A stretch of DNA of 64,000 nt, taken from positions 1-64,000 of the forward strand of contig CAMAZF010000011.1 of NCBI GenBank assembly GCA_945862985.1. Direction: 5' to 3'. Positions 28,421 to 38,611 of the stretch are shown here, in pieces; positions within the stretch are counted from its first letter, which is position 1, and every line of letters starts with the position of its first letter. The position numbers and the translations under genes were made by a program. This DNA is from Bordetella parapertussis (GTDB lineage: Bacteria; Pseudomonadota; Gammaproteobacteria; Burkholderiales; Burkholderiaceae_A). Under the pieces are notes generated by a model. The model was not told the origin of the DNA and made no database searches. It was given only the letters and a program-made list of their open reading frames with translations.

Positions 28421-30240
28421 GCTGCAGCTTCCTCACGGGAGGCCTTGCGACGCTCGTGCTCGACCAGGTGCCGCTTGCGAAGGCGAATGCTCTGAGGCGT
28501 GATCTCGACGAGCTCATCGTCGGCGATGAACTCCACCGCTTTCTCAAGGGTGAGCTGGATGGGGGTGGTGAGGTCGATGTGCTCGTCCTTTCCAGAGGCC
28601 CGCACGTTGGTGAGCTTCTTTTCTTTGACGGGGTTGACCACCAGATCATTGTCGCGCGAATGAATACCAATGATCATGCCCTCGTAGAGCTTCTCGCCGG
28701 GGGACACAAACATGCGGCCACGCTCCTGGAGCTTCCAGAGGGCGTAGGCGACAGCCTCTCCGTCGTCTTGCGAGATCAGCACGCCATTGCGACGCTCTGC
28801 GAGCTCACCCTTGAAGGGGCCATAGGCATCAAAGATGTGGCTCATGAGGCCGGTGCCTCTCGTGATGGTGAGGAACTCCCCCTGAAAGCCGATGAGTCCG
28901 CGGGCCGGGATGCGGTATTCCAGACGAACGCGCCCTTTGTCGTCAGGAACCATGTCCATCAAGTCACCCTTACGTAATCCGAGGTTCTCCATGACTGGGC
29001 CCTGATGTTCCTGTTCGACGTCGACGGTCAGCATCTCGTAGGGCTCAAGGCGCTCACCTGACTCGTCCGTCTTGAAGACCACACGGGGTCGGGATACGGC
29101 CAGCTCATAGCCCTCACGGCGCATGTTCTCGAGCAGGATGGTGAGGTGGAGCTCACCGCGACCAGACACCAAGAATGTATCCGTGTCGGCACCAAACTCC
29201 ACACGCAGCGCCACGTTGGCCTTGAGCTCTCGCTCGAGACGCTCTCGAATCTGACGGCTGGTCACAAACTTCCCCTCACGACCGGCCAAGGGAGAGCTGT
29301 TCACCATAAAGTTCATGGAGAGCGTGGGCTCATCCACCTTGAGCATGGGCAGTGGATCGACAGCATCTGGGGCACAGACTGTGGTTCCAATGTTGAGCTC
29401 GTCGATGCCATTGATGAGCACAATGTCGCCTGCCTCTGCCTCATCCACGGTCTCACGCTCAAGGCCACGAAACTTCAGAACCTGGTTGATTCGTGCCTTC
29501 TTGGGCGCACCCTCAGGGCCATCCTGAATGATGACTTCTTGCAGAGGGCGAAGCCGTCCACGAGCCACACGGCCAATCCCGATCTTGCCCACATAGCTGG
29601 AATAGTCGAGTGAACAGATCTGAAGCTGCAACGGCGCATTGGACTCATCGTCTCGAACCGGAACGTATTTGAGAACAGTCTCGAAGAGGTCCCGCATGTC
29701 GGTTCCGGGCTTGCTGTGATCCAGCGTCGCAAATCCCTGAAGCGCAGAGGCATAGACCACGGGGAAATCGAGCTGCTCTTCCGTGGCACCAAGCTTGTCG
29801 AAGAGATCGAAGGTCTGACTCACCACCCAGTCGGGGCGTGCACCGGGACGATCAATCTTGTTCACCACCACGATGGGCTTGAGGCCTTGGGCCAATGCCT
29901 TACGCGTCACGAACCGAGTCTGGGGCATCGGCCCCTCTACGGCGTCCACCAGCAACAGCACGCCATCGACCATGGAGAGCACGCGCTCGACCTCTCCACC
30001 GAAATCAGCGTGTCCCGGGGTGTCAACGATGTTGATGTGAGTACCTTCGTACTCGACCGCACAGTTCTTGGCCAGGATGGTAATGCCTCGCTCTTTTTCA
30101 AGATCATTCGAGTCCATGACCCGCTCGCTGACCGCCTGATTGGAACGAAAGGTGCCCGCCTGCTGCAGCAGCTTGTCGACCAAGGTGGTTTTACCGTGGT
30201 CAACGTGGGCGATGATGGCAATGTTGCGCAACTGGCGCAT
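28417..30240 (-). CDS. typA: Translational GTPase TypA/BipA
   Basis: Ribosome-associated GTPase involved in 50S assembly and stress adaptation. The 607-residue protein has G1 [10 protein letters not shown] at residues 9-18, the switch region [31 protein letters not shown] and the elongation factor-like C-terminal domains, ending in a BipA-specific region ([16 protein letters not shown]). I chose ATG 30240 because AGGAGAG precedes it by 6 bases; an in-frame start nine codons earlier lacks support. A small inverted repeat without a T run sits between truB and typA. Confidence 0.96.
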   Translation of the reverse strand: MRQLRNIAIIAHVDHGKTTLVDKLLQQAGTFRSNQAVSERVMDSNDLEKERGITILAKNCAVEYEGTHINIVDTPGHADFGGEVERVLSMVDGVLLLVDAVEGPMPQTRFVTRKALAQGLKPIVVVNKIDRPGARPDWVVSQTFDLFDKLGATEEQLDFPVVYASALQGFATLDHSKPGTDMRDLFETVLKYVPVRDDESNAPLQLQICSLDYSSYVGKIGIGRVARGRLRPLQEVIIQDGPEGAPKKARINQVLKFRGLERETVDEAEAGDIVLINGIDELNIGTTVCAPDAVDPLPMLKVDEPTLSMNFMVNSSPLAGREGKFVTSRQIRERLERELKANVALRVEFGADTDTFLVSGRGELHLTILLENMRREGYELAVSRPRVVFKTDESGERLEPYEMLTVDVEQEHQGPVMENLGLRKGDLMDMVPDDKGRVRLEYRIPARGLIGFQGEFLTITRGTGLMSHIFDAYGPFKGELAERRNGVLISQDDGEAVAYALWKLQERGRMFVSPGEKLYEGMIIGIHSRDNDLVVNPVKEKKLTNVRASGKDEHIDLTTPIQLTLEKAVEFIADDELVEITPQSIRLRKRHLVEHERRKASREEAAA

Positions 30241-30271
30241 AAAACTCTCCTGGGTGAACCGAGTCAATCGG

Positions 30272-31186
30272 TTAGGGGGTGGGTGATTGAGACAAAAGCC
30301 TTTGTGGATGGAGCTGACCGGATCGGAACACGCCGACTCCGAGGAAATTCTGTTGCACGCTCATGACGCGAATACGACGATCTGAGGGCTCCTGGGCAAA
30401 ACCGCCCGCCTGAACGGGATTGCCATGGAGAAATCGAGCGGTCTCAGACGCTGCGAGGGTGACCGAGGGCCAGTCCTGAATAAGAAAGTCGACCGGATGA
30501 AGCCAGGCGTCCCGCGACTCGAGTGTGGCCTGTTCGAGGGCTTCCAGCGAATGAGAGGTCTCAATGGTGAGCGCCCCCACGCGGGTTCTGCGAAGCCCGA
30601 CCAGATGAGCGCCGCAGCCAAGCACCTCACCCAGATCTTCCGCCAGGGTCCGAATATAAGTTCCCTTAGAGCAATCCACGCGAATTCGAATCTGCGGAAG
30701 ATCGCAGCTCAAGAGCTCAAGGCGATGGATGGTGACCTGACGGGTCTCTCGCTCCAGGGTCTGTCCGGAGCGGGCGTAAGCATAGAGAGGCTTCCCATTG
30801 ACCTTCAGCGCAGAGTACATGGGAGGGCGCTGTTCAATCTCTCCTAAAAAACGCTTTAAGGCTGACTCGATTTCGGGCCGAGCAGAGGTGACGGCACGCG
30901 TGGAGACCACCTCCCCTTCGGCATCGCCTGTCGTGGTGGTCTGGCCCAGCAGGACATCGGCCTCATAGGCCTTATCCGCGTCGAGACCCTCCTGTGCAAA
31001 CTTGGTGGCATCTCCAAAGAGAATGGGCAACAGTCCTGTGGCCATGGGATCGAGGGTCCCCCCATGACCCGCCTTGGCGGCGCCATAGAGAAACCGGACC
31101 CGACCCAGGAACTGGGTGGACGACGGACCCCGAGGCTTATCTGCCACCAGGACACCATGAACGGGTCTTCGCATGCCGGAACCCAA
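30272..31186 (-). CDS. truB: tRNA pseudouridine(55) synthase TruB
   Basis: Makes pseudouridine 55 in the T loop of tRNAs. The 304-residue protein begins with [22 protein letters not shown], then has [16 protein letters not shown] containing the catalytic Asp, and [18 protein letters not shown]. The C-terminal half carries [24 protein letters not shown]. It lies 6 bases after rbfA. ATG 31186 or ATG 31174 (MRRPVHG) may be the start; both are in frame. The order nusA-infB-rbfA-truB is a conserved translation operon. Confidence 0.95.
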   Translation of the reverse strand: MGSGMRRPVHGVLVADKPRGPSSTQFLGRVRFLYGAAKAGHGGTLDPMATGLLPILFGDATKFAQEGLDADKAYEADVLLGQTTTTGDAEGEVVSTRAVTSARPEIESALKRFLGEIEQRPPMYSALKVNGKPLYAYARSGQTLERETRQVTIHRLELLSCDLPQIRIRVDCSKGTYIRTLAEDLGEVLGCGAHLVGLRRTRVGALTIETSHSLEALEQATLESRDAWLHPVDFLIQDWPSVTLAASETARFLHGNPVQAGGFAQEPSDRRIRVMSVQQNFLGVGVFRSGQLHPQRLLSQSPTP

Positions 31187-31192
31187 GGGGAC

Positions 31193-31597
31193 CTAGTCCT
31201 CGACCGCACGAACGCGATTGGCTTCGTCGATCAGGCCGCTGAGCTCGACACCACGAGCCACCGAGGTGTCGTGAACAAAATGAAGCTCCGGGGTTTGATG
31301 GATCTGGAGCAACTGCCCGAGGCGCGAACGAAGAAAGCCGCGGCAGGCGGTTAATCCCTGTGCGGACTTCACTCGCTGCTCCTCACTGTCTGGAAGGACG
31401 GTATAGAACACCTTTGCGTGGGCGTAATCGGAGGTCACCTCGACCTCTGAGATGGTGATGAGGCCGAGGCGAGGATCCTTCGCCTCGGTCTGAAGCAGAA
31501 CCGCCAGGTCACGCTGAATCTGATCAGCGACCCGAAAGCCCCGCTCCACCACTGACCTAGAGGGTCCGCGCGATTTCTTGGATTTCGAAGACCTCAA
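31193..31597 (-). CDS. rbfA: 30S ribosome-binding factor A
   Basis: Binds the 30S subunit and helps mature the 5' end of 16S rRNA. Core features are [37 protein letters not shown] and [22 protein letters not shown]. The 134-residue form starts at 31597, overlapping infB by 41 bases and adding a basic N-terminus ([13 protein letters not shown]); GTG codons at 31552 and 31549 just after the infB stop could be the real start and give about 119 residues. Operon position is the usual one. Confidence 0.93.
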   Translation of the reverse strand: MRSSKSKKSRGPSRSVVERGFRVADQIQRDLAVLLQTEAKDPRLGLITISEVEVTSDYAHAKVFYTVLPDSEEQRVKSAQGLTACRGFLRSRLGQLLQIHQTPELHFVHDTSVARGVELSGLIDEANRVRAVED

Positions 31598-34361
31598 GCT
31601 GGTCTCCTTCCTGGATGTCGTCGTAACCCTTCAAGGTCAGACCGCACTCAAAGCCCTCGCGCACTTCCTTGGCATCGTCTTTGAAACGCTTCAACGAGTC
31701 GAGGTAGCCCGTCCAGATCACCACATTCTCTCGGATGAGGCGAATGTGTGCGTCACGTCGAACGATGCCCTCGAGGACCATACATCCCGCGATGTTGCCC
31801 AGCTTGGAGACCTTGAAGACCTGACGGATCTCAACCATGCCCAGAGTGTTTTCACGCCGCTCGGGTGCCAGCATGCCCTGCATGGCGCTCTTCACCTCAT
31901 CCACTGCATCGTAGATGATGGTGTAGTAGCGCAGGTCAACGCCATTGGCTTCGGCCAGCTTCCTGGAGGTTTGATCTGCCCTGACATTAAAGCCAATGAT
32001 GACGGCCTTAGACGCAATCGCCAGATTGATGTCGGTCTCGGTGATGGCACCGACGCCAGAGTGAACCACCACCACCCGAACTTCCTCAGTCGAGAGCTTC
32101 AAGAGGGACGCAGAGAGCGCCTCCTGTGAACCCTGGACATCGGCCTTGATGATGAGCGCCAGGGTCTTTGCACCCTCACCCATGTTCTCGAAGATGTTTT
32201 CAAGCTTGGCCGCCTGCTGCTTGGCGAGTCGAACGTCTCGGAACTTGCCCTGACGGAAGAGCGCAATCTCACGTGCTTTGCGCTCATCGGCCAAGACCAG
32301 CATCTCGTCACCGGCCGAAGGCACCTCGGTCAGACCGAGAATCTCGGCTGGAATCGAGGGACCCGCCTCATTGATGTTTCGGCCCGACTCGTCGAGCATG
32401 GCGCGAACCCGCCCGAATGAGCTTCCTGCTAGAACGATGTCACCCTTTTTGAGGGTTCCTGCTTGCACCAGAACAGTGGCAACGGGACCGCGGCCACGGT
32501 CGATTCGAGCCTCAATCACCAGTCCCTTGGCAGGCGCATCGACGGGGGCGGTAAGCTCGAGCACTTCGGCCTGCAAAAGTACGTTCTCCAGCAACGCATC
32601 AATGCCCTCACCGGTCTTTGCCGAGACCGGGACAAAGGGCGAGTCGCCGCCGAACTCCTCTGGCACCACTTCCTCTGCCACCAGCTCATTCCGAACGCGA
32701 TCTGGGTTGGCATCGGGCTTATCGATCTTGTTGATGGCAACCACGATGGGCACCTTCGCGGCCTTGGCGTGTGCGATGGCCTCCTTGGTCTGAGGCATGA
32801 CGCCGTCATCGGCGGCCACCACCAGAATGACGATGTCGGTCGCGTTGGCTCCACGGGCTCGCATGGCCGTAAAGGCCTCGTGACCCGGGGTGTCGAGGAA
32901 TGTGATCACGCCTCGTGGCGTGTCCACGTGATAGGCCCCGATGTGCTGGGTAATTCCCCCCGCCTCGCCGGCTGCCACCTTGGTACGGCGAATGGTGTCG
33001 AGCAGCGAGGTCTTTCCGTGGTCGACGTGACCCATGATGGTGACCACAGGTGGGCGGTTGGTGGACTCGGCCTGAACCTCCTCTGGGGTCTCCTCCAGAA
33101 AGGCTTCGGGATCGTCGAGCTTGGCCGCGTAAGCCTTGTGGCCCATCTCCTCCACCACAATCATGGCGGTCTCTTGATCGAGCACCTGGTTAATGGTGAC
33201 CATCTGTCCCATCTTCATGAGCGTCTTGACCACCTCAGCACCCTTGACCGACATCTTGTGGGCCAAGTCTGCGACAGTGATGGTCTCAGGAACGTGAACA
33301 TCACGCGTGAGTGGCTCGGTCGGTGCTTGGAAATTGCTGGTCTCGGAGTTGTTGCCGCGCGAGCCTCTGGACTTCGGCCCCGCTCTCCAGCCTCCCGTTC
33401 CACCCGTCGCATCTCCCCTGGTTTTGAGTGCACGCCGTTTCTGCGCGTCATCTTGCCAAGTCGATGAGAGCTGCGAGGACTTCACGGACTTCTCAGACTT
33501 CTTGTCTTTGGGGCGATCGGTCGACTCTTCGCCAGGCTTCTTCGCCGGCTTGTTCAGCGTGATCGTGGTGTCCGGCTTAGGCGCCTCGGGCTTGGGTGGC
33601 TCAGGCGCCTTCGCAGTGGCCGCGAGTTTGCCGCTGCGAGCTGCACTCATCAGGCGGTTGATCGCAGCCACCTCATCTTCCACTGCACGACGGGCATCGG
33701 CAGCAGCCTGAGTGGCCGCCTGTTCGGCGGTGACCTTCCGCACGCGAGACTTCTTGGCCTCGGCTGCATCGGCAGAGCCCTCAGCCTGAGCGGTCGCATC
33801 GGCTGGAACCTCGGGCTGTTCTGGGGCCTCGGCAGAATCGGGGGCGGCCTCCGTGGCCTTTTGAGAGAGCTCCTGAGCGGCCTTCGCACGGGCGACGGCC
33901 TCCTCCTCTGCGCGCAGGCGAGCCTGACGCTCCTCCTCCTGGCGCGCAAGCAGCTCTTGCTGGCGCTTGGCCTCTGCCTCTCGGCGGGCGAGTTCGGCCT
34001 CATCGATGGCTGGCGCTGCAGGTGCCGAGGGCGCTGAAGGCGCCGGAGTTCCTTCTGGCTCATCTCGCTTGACGAACGTACGCTTCTTGCGAACCTCCAC
34101 CTGAATCGTGCGTGACTTGCCCGATGAATCGGCCTGGCGGATCTCGGACGTCTGCCGTTTGGTGATGGTGATTTTCTTGCGTGCTGCGTCTTCTGAACCA
34201 TGGGCTCGACGCAGAGCGTCAAGCAATCGTTCTTTGTCGGACTCCTTGAGCGGATCACTGGCGCTGGAAGCCTGCACTCCGGCAGACTTCAGTTGTTCCA
34301 GCAATGTCGCAACGGGGACCTTCAGTTCGGCGGCAAAACTCTCGACTGTATTAACGGCCAT
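31557..34361 (-). CDS. infB: Translation initiation factor IF-2
   Basis: GTPase that brings initiator tRNA to the ribosome. The 934-residue protein has an N-terminal IF2_N domain ([22 protein letters not shown]), a long, low-complexity linker rich in Ala, Glu, Lys and Pro (roughly residues 90-320), a second IF2_N-like segment, and the G domain with [29 protein letters not shown] and NKIDKP, then domains II-IV. I chose ATG 34361 because the protein then begins with the usual [10 protein letters not shown]; the start lies inside the last 11 bases of nusA. Purifying enzymes or folding predictions are not needed to recognise this family. Confidence 0.97.
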   Translation of the reverse strand: MAVNTVESFAAELKVPVATLLEQLKSAGVQASSASDPLKESDKERLLDALRRAHGSEDAARKKITITKRQTSEIRQADSSGKSRTIQVEVRKKRTFVKRDEPEGTPAPSAPSAPAAPAIDEAELARREAEAKRQQELLARQEEERQARLRAEEEAVARAKAAQELSQKATEAAPDSAEAPEQPEVPADATAQAEGSADAAEAKKSRVRKVTAEQAATQAAADARRAVEDEVAAINRLMSAARSGKLAATAKAPEPPKPEAPKPDTTITLNKPAKKPGEESTDRPKDKKSEKSVKSSQLSSTWQDDAQKRRALKTRGDATGGTGGWRAGPKSRGSRGNNSETSNFQAPTEPLTRDVHVPETITVADLAHKMSVKGAEVVKTLMKMGQMVTINQVLDQETAMIVVEEMGHKAYAAKLDDPEAFLEETPEEVQAESTNRPPVVTIMGHVDHGKTSLLDTIRRTKVAAGEAGGITQHIGAYHVDTPRGVITFLDTPGHEAFTAMRARGANATDIVILVVAADDGVMPQTKEAIAHAKAAKVPIVVAINKIDKPDANPDRVRNELVAEEVVPEEFGGDSPFVPVSAKTGEGIDALLENVLLQAEVLELTAPVDAPAKGLVIEARIDRGRGPVATVLVQAGTLKKGDIVLAGSSFGRVRAMLDESGRNINEAGPSIPAEILGLTEVPSAGDEMLVLADERKAREIALFRQGKFRDVRLAKQQAAKLENIFENMGEGAKTLALIIKADVQGSQEALSASLLKLSTEEVRVVVVHSGVGAITETDINLAIASKAVIIGFNVRADQTSRKLAEANGVDLRYYTIIYDAVDEVKSAMQGMLAPERRENTLGMVEIRQVFKVSKLGNIAGCMVLEGIVRRDAHIRLIRENVVIWTGYLDSLKRFKDDAKEVREGFECGLTLKGYDDIQEGDQLEVFEIQEIARTL

Positions 34362-35853
34362 CCTGCGTCTCGCCTCCTTCTTCTGCAAACCAATGGGCGC
34401 GCGCCTTCATGATGAGATCGCTGGCGGAGGCCTCATCGAGGCCAGCCATTTCAACGAGCTCGTCAACCGCCAGTTCGGCCAGGTCGTCACGCGAAAAGAC
34501 CTTGTGATCGGCGAGCTTGGCCGCGAGATCGTGGGTCATGGTGTCGAGGTCGAGCAGATCTTGAGCGGTGGTCTCAAGCTTCTCTTCCTTGGCGATTTCC
34601 TCTGTCAGCAGCGCATTCCGAGCCCGGGTGCGGAGCTCATTGACGGTGTCCTCGTCGAACGCCTCAATCTCGAGCATTTCAGCCAGCGGCACATAGGCAA
34701 TTTCCTCGAGGCTAGAGAAGCCCTCATCGACGAGAACCTCAGCCACCTCTTGATCGACATCCAGCTTGTCCATGAAGGACTGAAGTACCGACTGACGCTC
34801 GGACTCCAGACGCTGCTGAGACTCCTCTGAGGTCATGATGTTGATCTGCCAACCTGTGAGCTCTGAGGCGAGCCTGACATTCTGACCACCACGTCCAATG
34901 GCGACTGCGAGCTGATCTTCCTCGACCACCACGTCCATGGCGTGACGCTCTTCGTCGACCAGGATGGAGCTGACGTTGGCCGGGGCGAGGGCTCCAATCA
35001 CAAACTGAGCTGGATCTTCAGACCAAAGAACAATATCTACGCGCTCGCCTGCAAGTTCATGGGTGACCGCCTGAACACGGCTTCCTCGGACACCCACACA
35101 GGTTCCGATTGGGTCGATACGGCGATCTTTGGTATGGACCGCAATCTTGGCCCGAACGCCGGAATCCCGCGCTGCGGATTTAATCTGCATCAGACCCTGT
35201 TCAATCTCAGGAACCTCGAGCTCAAAGAGCTTCATGATGAAGTCGGGAGCCGTGCGAGAGAGAATGATCTGCGGCCCTCTGGGGGTGCGGTCCACGCGCA
35301 AGAGGTAGGCACGGACACGATCACCTGGCCGGAGATTCTCTTTCGGAATCATCTGGTCACGAGGAAGGCGAGCCTCGATCTTGCCCGCTTCAACAATCAC
35401 ATCACCGCGCTCCATGCGCTTGACGGTGCCATTGATGACGGACTCTCCACGCTCCAGAAAGTCTTTCAGAATCTGCTCACGCTCGGCTTCACGAATGCGC
35501 TGCAGGATGACCTGCTTCGCTGCCTGCGCACCAATTCGCCCAAAGGGAACCGCTTCCATTTCCTCTTCAATGAAGTCGCCGACCTCGATGTCGTCAATCT
35601 GCTTGCGAGCTTCGGTGAGAATGATCTGGAGGTCGTGGTCCTCGAGTTCACCATCCGGCACCACCTGCCAGCGACGGAAGGCCTCGTAGTCGCCAGAATC
35701 TCGGTCGATGCTCACGCGAACATCCACCTCATCTGAGAACTGCTTCTTGGTCGCGGAAGCCAGCGCCATCTCCAAGGCCTGGAACACAATGTCACGCTCC
35801 ACACTTTTCTCACGCGCCAAAGCATCAGCTAACAGCAGAATCTCGCGGCTCAT
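34351..35853 (-). CDS. nusA: Transcription termination/antitermination factor NusA
   Basis: RNA polymerase-binding factor that modulates pausing, termination and antitermination. The 500-residue protein shows the N-terminal RNA polymerase-binding domain, an S1 domain ([18 protein letters not shown]), two KH domains ([19 protein letters not shown] and [14 protein letters not shown]), and two acidic C-terminal repeats of the gammaproteobacterial/betaproteobacterial type. It overlaps rimP by 4 bases. An intrinsic-terminator-like hairpin in the operon leader (36388-36419) lies where NusA could influence its own expression; this is an inference. Confidence 0.97.
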   Translation of the reverse strand: MSREILLLADALAREKSVERDIVFQALEMALASATKKQFSDEVDVRVSIDRDSGDYEAFRRWQVVPDGELEDHDLQIILTEARKQIDDIEVGDFIEEEMEAVPFGRIGAQAAKQVILQRIREAEREQILKDFLERGESVINGTVKRMERGDVIVEAGKIEARLPRDQMIPKENLRPGDRVRAYLLRVDRTPRGPQIILSRTAPDFIMKLFELEVPEIEQGLMQIKSAARDSGVRAKIAVHTKDRRIDPIGTCVGVRGSRVQAVTHELAGERVDIVLWSEDPAQFVIGALAPANVSSILVDEERHAMDVVVEEDQLAVAIGRGGQNVRLASELTGWQINIMTSEESQQRLESERQSVLQSFMDKLDVDQEVAEVLVDEGFSSLEEIAYVPLAEMLEIEAFDEDTVNELRTRARNALLTEEIAKEEKLETTAQDLLDLDTMTHDLAAKLADHKVFSRDDLAELAVDELVEMAGLDEASASDLIMKARAHWFAEEGGETQDGR

Positions 35854-36353
35854 CGCCCTTTCTCCTTAAATGAAAACTGAGGGACCAGGCGAACCTGGTC
35901 CACATCATCCAGACAAAAATCCAGTGCCATGGGCTCTCCGCCCTTGCCTGCAAAACCAATTCGGTAGGTTGGCGCCTCAGGCGCCTCGGGATTGGGGTCT
36001 GCGATGACCTCCAGCAGCCCCTCAAAATTACGCTGACCATTCACAGGGCGACGCAGCCGAGCTTTCACAGGCTCCCCCGCGAACCGAACAAAATGGGAAT
36101 GGCGACTCAGGCGGCGATCCATTCCGGGAGAGGAGACCTCAAGCCTCTCGAAATCGACTCCCTCGACTGGAAGCGCATGCAAGAGCTGATTGGACAATGA
36201 CTCGCAATCCGAGATGCTGATGAGCTTCTCGCCGCTCGGGAAGTCAATGAACACCCGCAAGACGCCGCCCTGAGCCAGTTCAAGATCAACCAGCTCATAG
36301 CCTAAGTCTTGAGCGTTCGCCTCAATGATGGGCCATATGGCCTCTGCAGACAT
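35850..36353 (-). CDS. rimP: Ribosome maturation factor RimP
   Basis: Helps assemble the 30S subunit. The 167-residue protein contains [21 protein letters not shown], the [10 protein letters not shown] helix and [19 protein letters not shown], the core RimP features, and a C-terminal SH3-like domain. I chose ATG 36353 because AGGAA precedes it by 8 bases; the frame is open upstream to a TTG beside the leader hairpin. It begins the rimP-nusA-infB-rbfA-truB-typA run. Confidence 0.95.
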   Translation of the reverse strand: MSAEAIWPIIEANAQDLGYELVDLELAQGGVLRVFIDFPSGEKLISISDCESLSNQLLHALPVEGVDFERLEVSSPGMDRRLSRHSHFVRFAGEPVKARLRRPVNGQRNFEGLLEVIADPNPEAPEAPTYRIGFAGKGGEPMALDFCLDDVDQVRLVPQFSFKEKGR

Positions 36354-36387
36354 GCCGAATTCCTGTTGGGTTCGCGTTCGTGACGCC

Positions 36388-36419
36388 AAAAAAAAATGGG
36401 CTCTACGGAGCCCATTTTT
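36388..36419 (-). terminator. Intrinsic-terminator-like hairpin between rluB and rimP
   Basis: On the minus strand the stem TGGGCTC pairs with GAGCCCA around a four-base loop (CGTA), extended by A-T pairs, and is followed by nine T residues. It would terminate transcripts from rluB, but it also lies immediately downstream of a predicted promoter (36434-36463) and upstream of rimP. It can therefore act as a leader attenuator. The T run read on the other strand is shorter, and no plus-strand gene ends here. Confidence 0.88.
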
Positions 36420-36433
36420 CGTGGATTGGTCGG

Positions 36434-36463
36434 ATTATAACGGCCAGCAGGCTATTGGAGCAA
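36434..36463 (-). promoter_or_regulatory. Predicted sigma-70 promoter for rimP-nusA-infB
   Basis: On the minus strand TTGCTC (36463-36458) and a perfect TATAAT (36439-36434) are separated by 18 bases, just past the rluB stop at 36471. Transcription would start near 36427, about 74 bases before the rimP ATG. The hairpin at 36388-36419 is then transcribed only 8 to 13 bases after the start. Confidence 0.7.
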
Positions 36464-36470
36464 GCTCAAA

Positions 36471-37910
36471 CTAGGTGGGTCGCTTGCCGCCTCGTGGCCC
36501 GCCCGCCGACCCACGGCCTCCTGCGGGCTTCGCTCGCGCAGGCCTCTTGCCACCATTGCCCCCACCCCCCTTGCCTCCTGGTCTCTGAGGAGCGGAGAGC
36601 GAGGGGCCACTGGGCTTGGCTGTGCCCCAACTGGTCTGTAGGGGATTGGGCTTTTTGGCGCCTTGGCGCTTTTTCATCGGACCACCCAGCTGAGACAGAT
36701 GGGCATCGGCTCCGCTGGGTTGCCACTCGTCATCATCGTGCCCCTCTCGCAATGGCTCAGACGAGGTCTGTAAGTGGTCAAGAATGCCTGGCGCCATACC
36801 CTTGGCTACGACGGCCCCCTCTGTCGCACTGTGAGGCTTTCGACCAGACCGAGGCCCGCCACCCCGAGGAGCGTTCTGTCCCGGCGCCACCATGCGAGCA
36901 GCCGCCCGCCCCCCCTTGCCCTTGGGACCCCTGGGGCGAGCCTGGGGCTTCATTCCCACAGAATCGAGCAGTGCCTGCAAGGCGTCCGGTGCGAGGTCAG
37001 CGGATTGACCGCGACGAAGGGTGGAGGGCAGTGCGATAGGTCCGTACCGGACGCGGATGAGCCGGCTGACCGTCAGCCCGACCGCTTCAAACATGCGACG
37101 GACCTCTCGGTTGCGCCCTTCTTTGATCACCACCTTGAGCCAACGATTGGCGCCCTCTCCACCGGCGAACTCTATCTTGTCGAACTTGGCCGGCCCGTCT
37201 GAGAGTTCAACGCCGTCTTGGAGTTGCTGAATGGCCTCGTCGCTGATTTCTCCGAACACACGGACCGCATACTCGCGGTCGACCTCGGATCGGGGATGCA
37301 TCAGTCGATTGGCAAGATCACCAGAGGTGGTGAACAACAGCAAGCCCTCGGTGCTGACATCGAGCCGACCAACCGTGATCCAGCGGCCAAACTTCACGGG
37401 AGGAAGCTTTCGAAAAACGGTGACCCGCTGCTGGGGGTCGGATTTGGTCACGATCTCGCCCGAAGGCTTGTGGTAAGCCAGAACTCGAACGGGCGGGGGC
37501 TCCACACGCACCTTGATGGGCTTACCGTTCACCTTGACCTGATCGGCGTGTGTGATGCGCTGGCCGATGTGCGCGGGGGTGCCGTTGACGGACACCCGGC
37601 CCGCGAGGATCAGCTCCTCCATTTCCCGCCGCGACCCAATTCCCGCATCCGCAAGAACCTTGTGCAATTTGGGCGGGTCGTAGCTCAGTCCAGACGGCCG
37701 GCCGGCCTGAACCTGCGACTGCTCCCCCACAGGAAGAAGCTCGATCAGTTCCTCCTCCACCGGTGGCGCAGACTCCTGACTGGCTAAGAACTCAGCCTCC
37801 GCTTTTTTGAGCGCAGCCTCCTCCTCAGCCTCAGAGGGGTCGGCGTGGGCAGAGGACGCCTCAAGCATATCGGCGTCGGGTGCCTCGTTGGGCTCAAATT
37901 CAGCGTTCAT
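36471..37910 (-). CDS. rluB: 23S rRNA pseudouridine synthase RluB with long disordered tail
   Basis: RluB/RsuA-family enzyme that modifies U2605 of 23S rRNA. The 479-residue protein has an acidic N-terminal extension (about 70 residues), an S4 RNA-binding domain ([21 protein letters not shown]), and a catalytic domain with [14 protein letters not shown] including the catalytic Asp. After about residue 310 a tail of roughly 165 residues is rich in Gly, Arg, Lys and Pro and probably disordered, much like an RNA-binding RGG-type region. The start overlaps the scpB stop by 4 bases, the normal pairing. Confidence 0.93.
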   Translation of the reverse strand: MNAEFEPNEAPDADMLEASSAHADPSEAEEEAALKKAEAEFLASQESAPPVEEELIELLPVGEQSQVQAGRPSGLSYDPPKLHKVLADAGIGSRREMEELILAGRVSVNGTPAHIGQRITHADQVKVNGKPIKVRVEPPPVRVLAYHKPSGEIVTKSDPQQRVTVFRKLPPVKFGRWITVGRLDVSTEGLLLFTTSGDLANRLMHPRSEVDREYAVRVFGEISDEAIQQLQDGVELSDGPAKFDKIEFAGGEGANRWLKVVIKEGRNREVRRMFEAVGLTVSRLIRVRYGPIALPSTLRRGQSADLAPDALQALLDSVGMKPQARPRGPKGKGGRAAARMVAPGQNAPRGGGPRSGRKPHSATEGAVVAKGMAPGILDHLQTSSEPLREGHDDDEWQPSGADAHLSQLGGPMKKRQGAKKPNPLQTSWGTAKPSGPSLSAPQRPGGKGGGGNGGKRPARAKPAGGRGSAGGPRGGKRPT

Positions 37911-38473
37911 GTCAGTCCTTCAGATGGGGAGCTCAAGAGCATGGCGGAGGCGGCCTCTGACCAGCCCTCCTCTAGCGGGGGGAGTTCTTCAAGGGAGCGC
38001 AGCCCGAGATCATCGAGAAACGCACGTGTGGTGCCGTAAAGCGCCGGTCGACCAGGCGCATCTCGATGCCCGATGGCCTCGATCCAGCCCCGGTCCTCTA
38101 GTGATTTCACAACCGTGCTGGCCACTGCCACGCCACGAATGTCCTCAATGTCGCCCCGAGTCACCGGCTGACGGTAGGCAATGATGGCTAAGGTCTCGAG
38201 CGCTGCCCTCGAATAGCGAGGGGGCTTCTCCTGCCGCAGCTTGTCCAGGGCCTCCCGAAGCTCAGGGCGAGACTGAAATCTCCAGCCCGAGGCGAGGGGG
38301 ACAAGCTCCACCCCGCGGTCTGACCAATCGCGTCGGAGATCGTCGAGCAGCACCCTGAGGGTTTCCTCATCGAATGCATCATCAAAGAGCCGCCCAAGCG
38401 CCTGCAAGGTCAGGGGTTCTGAACTCGTCAAAAGGGCGGCCTCGAGCAGTTGCTTTGCTTGGGCCGTATTCAT
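37907..38473 (-). CDS. scpB: Segregation and condensation protein ScpB
   Basis: Winged-helix partner of the SMC-ScpA chromosome condensation complex. The 188-residue protein contains [62 protein letters not shown] and the following winged-helix [22 protein letters not shown]. It lies directly upstream of rluB with a 4-base overlap. scpA is not in the window, so it is probably elsewhere, since the upstream neighbour is a tRNA gene. Confidence 0.94.
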   Translation of the reverse strand: MNTAQAKQLLEAALLTSSEPLTLQALGRLFDDAFDEETLRVLLDDLRRDWSDRGVELVPLASGWRFQSRPELREALDKLRQEKPPRYSRAALETLAIIAYRQPVTRGDIEDIRGVAVASTVVKSLEDRGWIEAIGHRDAPGRPALYGTTRAFLDDLGLRSLEELPPLEEGWSEAASAMLLSSPSEGLT

Positions 38474-38481
38474 GTCTGTAG

Positions 38482-38499
38482 AAAACCCGCTGTGGCGGG
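38482..38499 (-). terminator. Short hairpin after tRNA-Ser
   Basis: On the minus strand CCCGC and GCGGG form a 5-bp stem with loop CACA, followed by four T residues. It lies between the tRNA-Ser 3' end and the scpB ATG, so it is likely to end the tRNA transcript. The T run is short, so read-through into scpB is plausible. Confidence 0.55.
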
Positions 38500-38509
38500 C
38501 GATGTTGCT

Positions 38510-38600
38510 TGGCGGAGACGGTGGGATTCGAACCCACGATGGGCTTTTGGCCCATACTCCCTTAGCAGGGGAGCACCTTCGGCCTCTCGGTCACGTCTCC
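38510..38600 (-). tRNA. tRNA-Ser (GCT anticodon)
   Basis: Ninety-one bases on the minus strand fold as a class-II tRNA. The acceptor stem is GGAGACG with CGTCTCC, the anticodon stem is CTCCC/GGGAG around loop CTGCTAA (anticodon GCT, reading AGC and AGT), a variable arm ATGGGC-CAAAA-GCCCAT follows, and the T arm has GGGTTCGAATCCC. The discriminator is G and the 3' CCA is encoded. A possible -10 TAGAAT lies at 38622-38617 inside the end of lysC. Confidence 0.97.
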
Positions 38601-38611
38601 AAGCCGACAAA

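Noticed and set aside
30256-30276. Inverted repeat AACCGA-GTCAA-TCGGTT between truB and typA
   Set aside because: Six-base stem with no T run; not enough to call a terminator or regulatory element.
32463-33467. Open frame of 334 codons antisense to infB
   Set aside because: Falls within the conserved G domain region of infB; no motif of its own.
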